Source: Trueperaceae bacterium
Lineage (GTDB): Bacteria > Deinococcota > Deinococci > Deinococcales > Trueperaceae
Reading direction: 5' to 3'
DNA: 7,143 nucleotides
NCBI GenBank assembly: GCA_007130445.1
Contig: SLSM01000298.1
Span: forward strand, 1-7,143
Under the pieces are notes generated by a model that had not been told where the DNA came from, did no database searches, and saw only the letters and a program-made list of their open reading frames with translations. This document shows positions 4,849-7,143 of this stretch, piece by piece. Within the stretch, counting starts at the first letter, position 1. Each line of letters starts with the position of its first letter. Position numbers and translations under genes: made by a program.

Positions 4849-6249
4849 ATGCGGCCACGCTCCCCATCACCACGCCTCCCGACCGCGCCGCGCAGCCTCG
4901 CGCGCAGTGCGCGTCGCACGCTGACGGGCCTGCTCGTGCTGGCGCTGACCGTCGTGTCGACGGCGCAAGACGACGGCGTGGCAGCGCCCGACCAGCCTTC
5001 GGCCCGCGCGTCTGGAGCACTGGTCTCGCTCGGGCAGGTGCCGGCCTGGCCACTCTGGGTGGAGAGCGGCCGCGGATCGGCGGTGACGGTGCTCGCGGCC
5101 GACGGCACCCTGTGGTTCCTCGACGGATCCGCAATCGGCAACGGCGCGGTGCGCCTGGCGCGCGCCCTGGCCGGCGAGCAGGCGACGGCGTGCGGCCCTG
5201 CGCTCCTGATCGTCGACGAGCGCGGCGCACTGCGGCGCCTGCCGCGCGCGCCCGACCTCCCCGTGGTCAGCGCGATCGGCCCAACCGTGAGCCGCTTCCA
5301 CAAACCGGCCTGCGGCCCCGACGGCGGCGTGTTGGCGCTCGACCCGAACGGCGCGCTGCTGTCGCTGACCCGCGAACTCGAGCGGCGTTCGCGGGCGCCG
5401 GTGGCGGCGCTCCCGGACGCAGAACTGGTGGTGCTCGACCTCGGGGGCGGCGTGAGCGCGGTGGCGGTGCTGACCGAACCCACCCAGCGCTACCGGCACG
5501 GCGCGCTCGGCGACGAGGTCGAGGCGGGCGCGGTGGTGGTCCTGCGGCTGCCGGACCTGGAGCCAGTGGCCAGGTGGGCCCCCGTGCCGCCCGCGGTGAT
5601 CGAGGCGCGGCGGCCGACACCGTGGCGAGAGGTCGACGAGTCGGGTCTATATGTCACCGTGTCCGACGACGCTTCCGGCGCTCGGCTGGTGCGCCTGGCG
5701 TGGCGTGAGGAGGGCCTGCACGCGGTGGCGAGCGGCGCACCGTTGGGCGCATCGCAACGCTGGTTGCACCTAATCGGCGCCACGGAGAGCGCCGCGTACG
5801 CCATGCACGACCCGCGCGACGGCGGCCCGCTCGCTCGCTACGTGGCCGCAGCCAGGGACGAGCCGGCTCCGCTCGACGGCGCGCTGGGCGAACGCGTGGC
5901 GGTGCTGGCGGCGACGACCTTCGAGCTGGGGCTGCGGAGCCACGTCGACGGCGAGCGCCTGCTCGATCGCGCCGTGCTCGTCGGTCGGCTCGAGGACGGC
6001 GCCGATCTGCTGCTGGTACCGAGCGTCGACCAGCGCGAGCTGGTGTGGCTGCGCTGCGACGACGCGTCGTGCGACGGCGTGGGGAGCGTCACGTTGCCAG
6101 CGCCGCTCGCCACGAACGTGACGCTCGCTCCATCCGCCCACGCGCCCGAGGCGGCGGTCCTCGCCGACCGCTCCGGCGGCGTCTGGCGGCTACCGGTCCC
6201 GCTCCCGTTGGCCGGCGAGGCGACGACCCAGTCGCCGGGCGAGCGGTAG
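4849..6249 (+). CDS. Exported protein of unknown function, propeller-like repeats
   Basis: I do not recognise this 466-residue protein. An arginine-rich N-region (residues 1-23) is followed by a hydrophobic stretch at 24-36 and T-V-V-S-T-A-Q-D, which looks like a Sec signal peptide cleaved near 39-41. The body is rich in short beta-strand-like units of the form V-L-A-x-D-G-x-L-W-x-L. Examples start at about 81, 119, 161 and near 445 (A-V-L-A-D-R-S-G-G-V-W-R-L). A-C-G-P occurs at 114-117 and again at 154-157, a 40-residue period typical of a beta-propeller blade. A C-D-D-A-S-C segment near residue 402 could form a small disulfide loop. There are no catalytic motifs and no lipobox or membrane anchor after the signal. 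The ATG at 4849 directly follows a TACGCT box; no better start exists. It lies 114 bases after the oxidoreductase operon, with its own probable promoter. Confidence 0.8.
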   Translation: MRPRSPSPRLPTAPRSLARSARRTLTGLLVLALTVVSTAQDDGVAAPDQPSARASGALVSLGQVPAWPLWVESGRGSAVTVLAADGTLWFLDGSAIGNGAVRLARALAGEQATACGPALLIVDERGALRRLPRAPDLPVVSAIGPTVSRFHKPACGPDGGVLALDPNGALLSLTRELERRSRAPVAALPDAELVVLDLGGGVSAVAVLTEPTQRYRHGALGDEVEAGAVVVLRLPDLEPVARWAPVPPAVIEARRPTPWREVDESGLYVTVSDDASGARLVRLAWREEGLHAVASGAPLGASQRWLHLIGATESAAYAMHDPRDGGPLARYVAAARDEPAPLDGALGERVAVLAATTFELGLRSHVDGERLLDRAVLVGRLEDGADLLLVPSVDQRELVWLRCDDASCDGVGSVTLPAPLATNVTLAPSAHAPEAAVLADRSGGVWRLPVPLPLAGEATTQSPGER

Positions 6250-6252
6250 GCT
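6247..6252 (+). promoter_or_regulatory. Candidate -10 box for the HAD phosphatase gene, overlapping the upstream stop codon
   Basis: TAGGCT lies 8 bases before the ATG at 6261, the same geometry as the TACGCT before 4849. Its first three bases are the TAG stop of the exported-protein gene. With no Shine-Dalgarno sequence in the 11-base gap, the HAD gene may be transcribed leaderless from here rather than only read through. Confidence 0.4.
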
Positions 6253-6260
6253 ACTGCGTC

Positions 6261-7034
6261 ATGCTCCTCGCCTTCGACCTCGACCGCACCGTCGTCACCG
6301 ACGACGGCCACCTGCCCGAACGCATCGCACACGCGATCGAGGCCTCGCGCCGCGCGGGTCACATGGTGACGGTGCTCACGGGCCGAGCGCGCGCCAGCGC
6401 GCAGGTGTTCCTGGAGCGGCTCGACGTGCGCGGACCGTTCAGCGTCAACCACGGTGCGGTCGTCATGCGTGACTCGAACACCGAGATGCGCCGCGTGACA
6501 CTGCCGGCGACCGACGTGCACGCCATCGTCGCGCCGTACCTGCACCACGACGTGATCGAGTTCAGCTGCATGGTCGACGAGCAGCTGTTCGTCAAGAACC
6601 CGAGCGACCCCCGCTGGGGTTGGGTGCACGCGCAGAACCGCGTCGTCACGCGCTTCACCGCCGACTTCGGCCACGCCGCCGATAAGGTGCTGTTCGCCGC
6701 CGCAGAGACCAGCGTCACGATCCAGTCACGCGTGGCGCGAGACCTGCCCCACCTCGAACACTACCTGTGGGGTGACGGCTTCCTCGAGGTCATCGCGGCC
6801 GGTGCCGACAAGGGCACGGCGCTTCGCCACATCGCGGCACACCTGGGCGTGGAGCAGGGCGACGTCGTGGCATTCGGCGACGGTCTCAACGACGTCTCGA
6901 TGCTGCGCTGGGCGGGTCACTCCGTGGCCGTGGGGCCGCACGTCCACCCCGACGCGTTGGCGGCCTCCCGTGAACACATCGCCAGCCCGGAAGAGGGCGG
7001 CGTGGCGGCGTGGCTCGAAGCGCACGCCCACTGA
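6261..7034 (+). CDS. HAD superfamily hydrolase, Cof-like (IIB) phosphatase
   Basis: 257-residue cytosolic phosphatase of the haloacid dehalogenase superfamily. Motif I is D6-L-D8-R-T10 (nucleophile D6, acid/base D8). Motif II is V-L-T40-G-R42, motif III Lys is K184 in G-A-D-K-G, and motif IV is G206-D-G-L-N-D211. The insert of about 90-175 between motifs II and III is the C2-type cap of the Cof/sugar-phosphatase group, which usually dephosphorylates sugar phosphates or FMN-like compounds; the true substrate cannot be read from sequence. The usual Gly of DxDGT is Arg here, a variant I believe also occurs elsewhere in the family. The start at 6261 opens directly on the motif I strand (M-L-L-A-F-D). 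The reading frame extends upstream to 6045 inside the previous gene, but that part is not HAD-like. It converges with folE, 7 bases between stops. Confidence 0.93.
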   Translation: MLLAFDLDRTVVTDDGHLPERIAHAIEASRRAGHMVTVLTGRARASAQVFLERLDVRGPFSVNHGAVVMRDSNTEMRRVTLPATDVHAIVAPYLHHDVIEFSCMVDEQLFVKNPSDPRWGWVHAQNRVVTRFTADFGHAADKVLFAAAETSVTIQSRVARDLPHLEHYLWGDGFLEVIAAGADKGTALRHIAAHLGVEQGDVVAFGDGLNDVSMLRWAGHSVAVGPHVHPDALAASREHIASPEEGGVAAWLEAHAH

Positions 7035-7041
7035 CCCACCC

Positions 7042-7143
7042 CTACCGAATCGCCTCGAGGAACTCCTGCCGCGTGCGAGCGTCGTCCTTGAACGCCCCGC
7101 GCATGGCGCTGGTGCGCGTGGAGGAGCCCTGCTTCTCGACGCC
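7042..7143 (-). CDS. folE: GTP cyclohydrolase I, C-terminal 33 residues (runs off window)
   Basis: Only the end of the gene is present: 33 codons plus a TAG stop at 7044-7042. The visible peptide begins G-V-E-K-Q-G-S-S-T-R-T-S-A-M-R-G and ends L-E-A-I-R. The V-E-K-Q-x-S-S/T-T and T-S-A-M-x-G pattern is the conserved C-terminal strand of GTP cyclohydrolase I, which makes 7,8-dihydroneopterin triphosphate from GTP at the head of folate/pterin synthesis. The zinc and catalytic residues lie upstream, outside the window. It is transcribed towards the HAD gene, and no terminator hairpin is visible in the 7-base gap. The call rests on a short but distinctive motif. Confidence 0.9.
   Translation of the reverse strand, partial: GVEKQGSSTRTSAMRGAFKDDARTRQEFLEAIR

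Noticed and set aside
3537..5708. 723-codon open frame on the plus strand
   Set aside because: It is out of frame across the oxidoreductase, the repeat region and the exported protein. The composition is almost only Arg, Ala and Gly, and no domain is visible.

Overview
This is a very GC-rich window (well over 70% by eye, with strong G/C bias at third codon positions and many long spurious reading frames). It carries core metabolism on its edges and a small accessory block in the middle. The sdhC-sdhD-sdhA order, anchor subunits resembling mycobacterial-type anchors, and probable leaderless genes with a TAnnnT box just before the start codon suggest Deinococcota (Thermus/Truepera side) or Actinomycetota. 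The sequence alone does not settle which; I lean slightly to Deinococcota.

Layout. Minus strand, 1-1573: the start of a succinate dehydrogenase operon. It runs sdhC (1573 to 1214), sdhD (1212 to 769), then the first 250 codons of sdhA, which leaves the window at base 1; sdhB is presumably beyond. Bases 1574-1799 are a divergent control region.

Plus strand, 1800-4734: three tightly coupled genes. They are a CDP-alcohol phosphatidyltransferase, a TVP38/TMEM64 (SNARE-associated, DedA-related) membrane protein, and a pyridine nucleotide-disulfide oxidoreductase with a CxxxxC redox centre but without the usual C-terminal His-Glu dyad. Both junctions are 4-nt stop/start overlaps (GTGA, ATGA). TVP38 and this type of oxidoreductase occur as one fused protein in other bacteria, so the cluster looks like a split version of that partnership with a lipid head-group enzyme added. 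This is the most interesting part of the window.

Bases 4735-4848 hold five imperfect 11-bp tandem repeats that fold into a strong hairpin, followed by a -10-like box. Next come a secreted or lipid-free exported protein of unknown function with propeller-like repeats (4849-6249) and a Cof-type HAD phosphatase (6261-7034). The last 102 bases are the C-terminus of GTP cyclohydrolase I (folE) on the minus strand, converging on the HAD gene with only 7 bases between stops. No RNA genes, mobile elements or CRISPR arrays were seen, and no gene-free stretch exceeds 300 bases.
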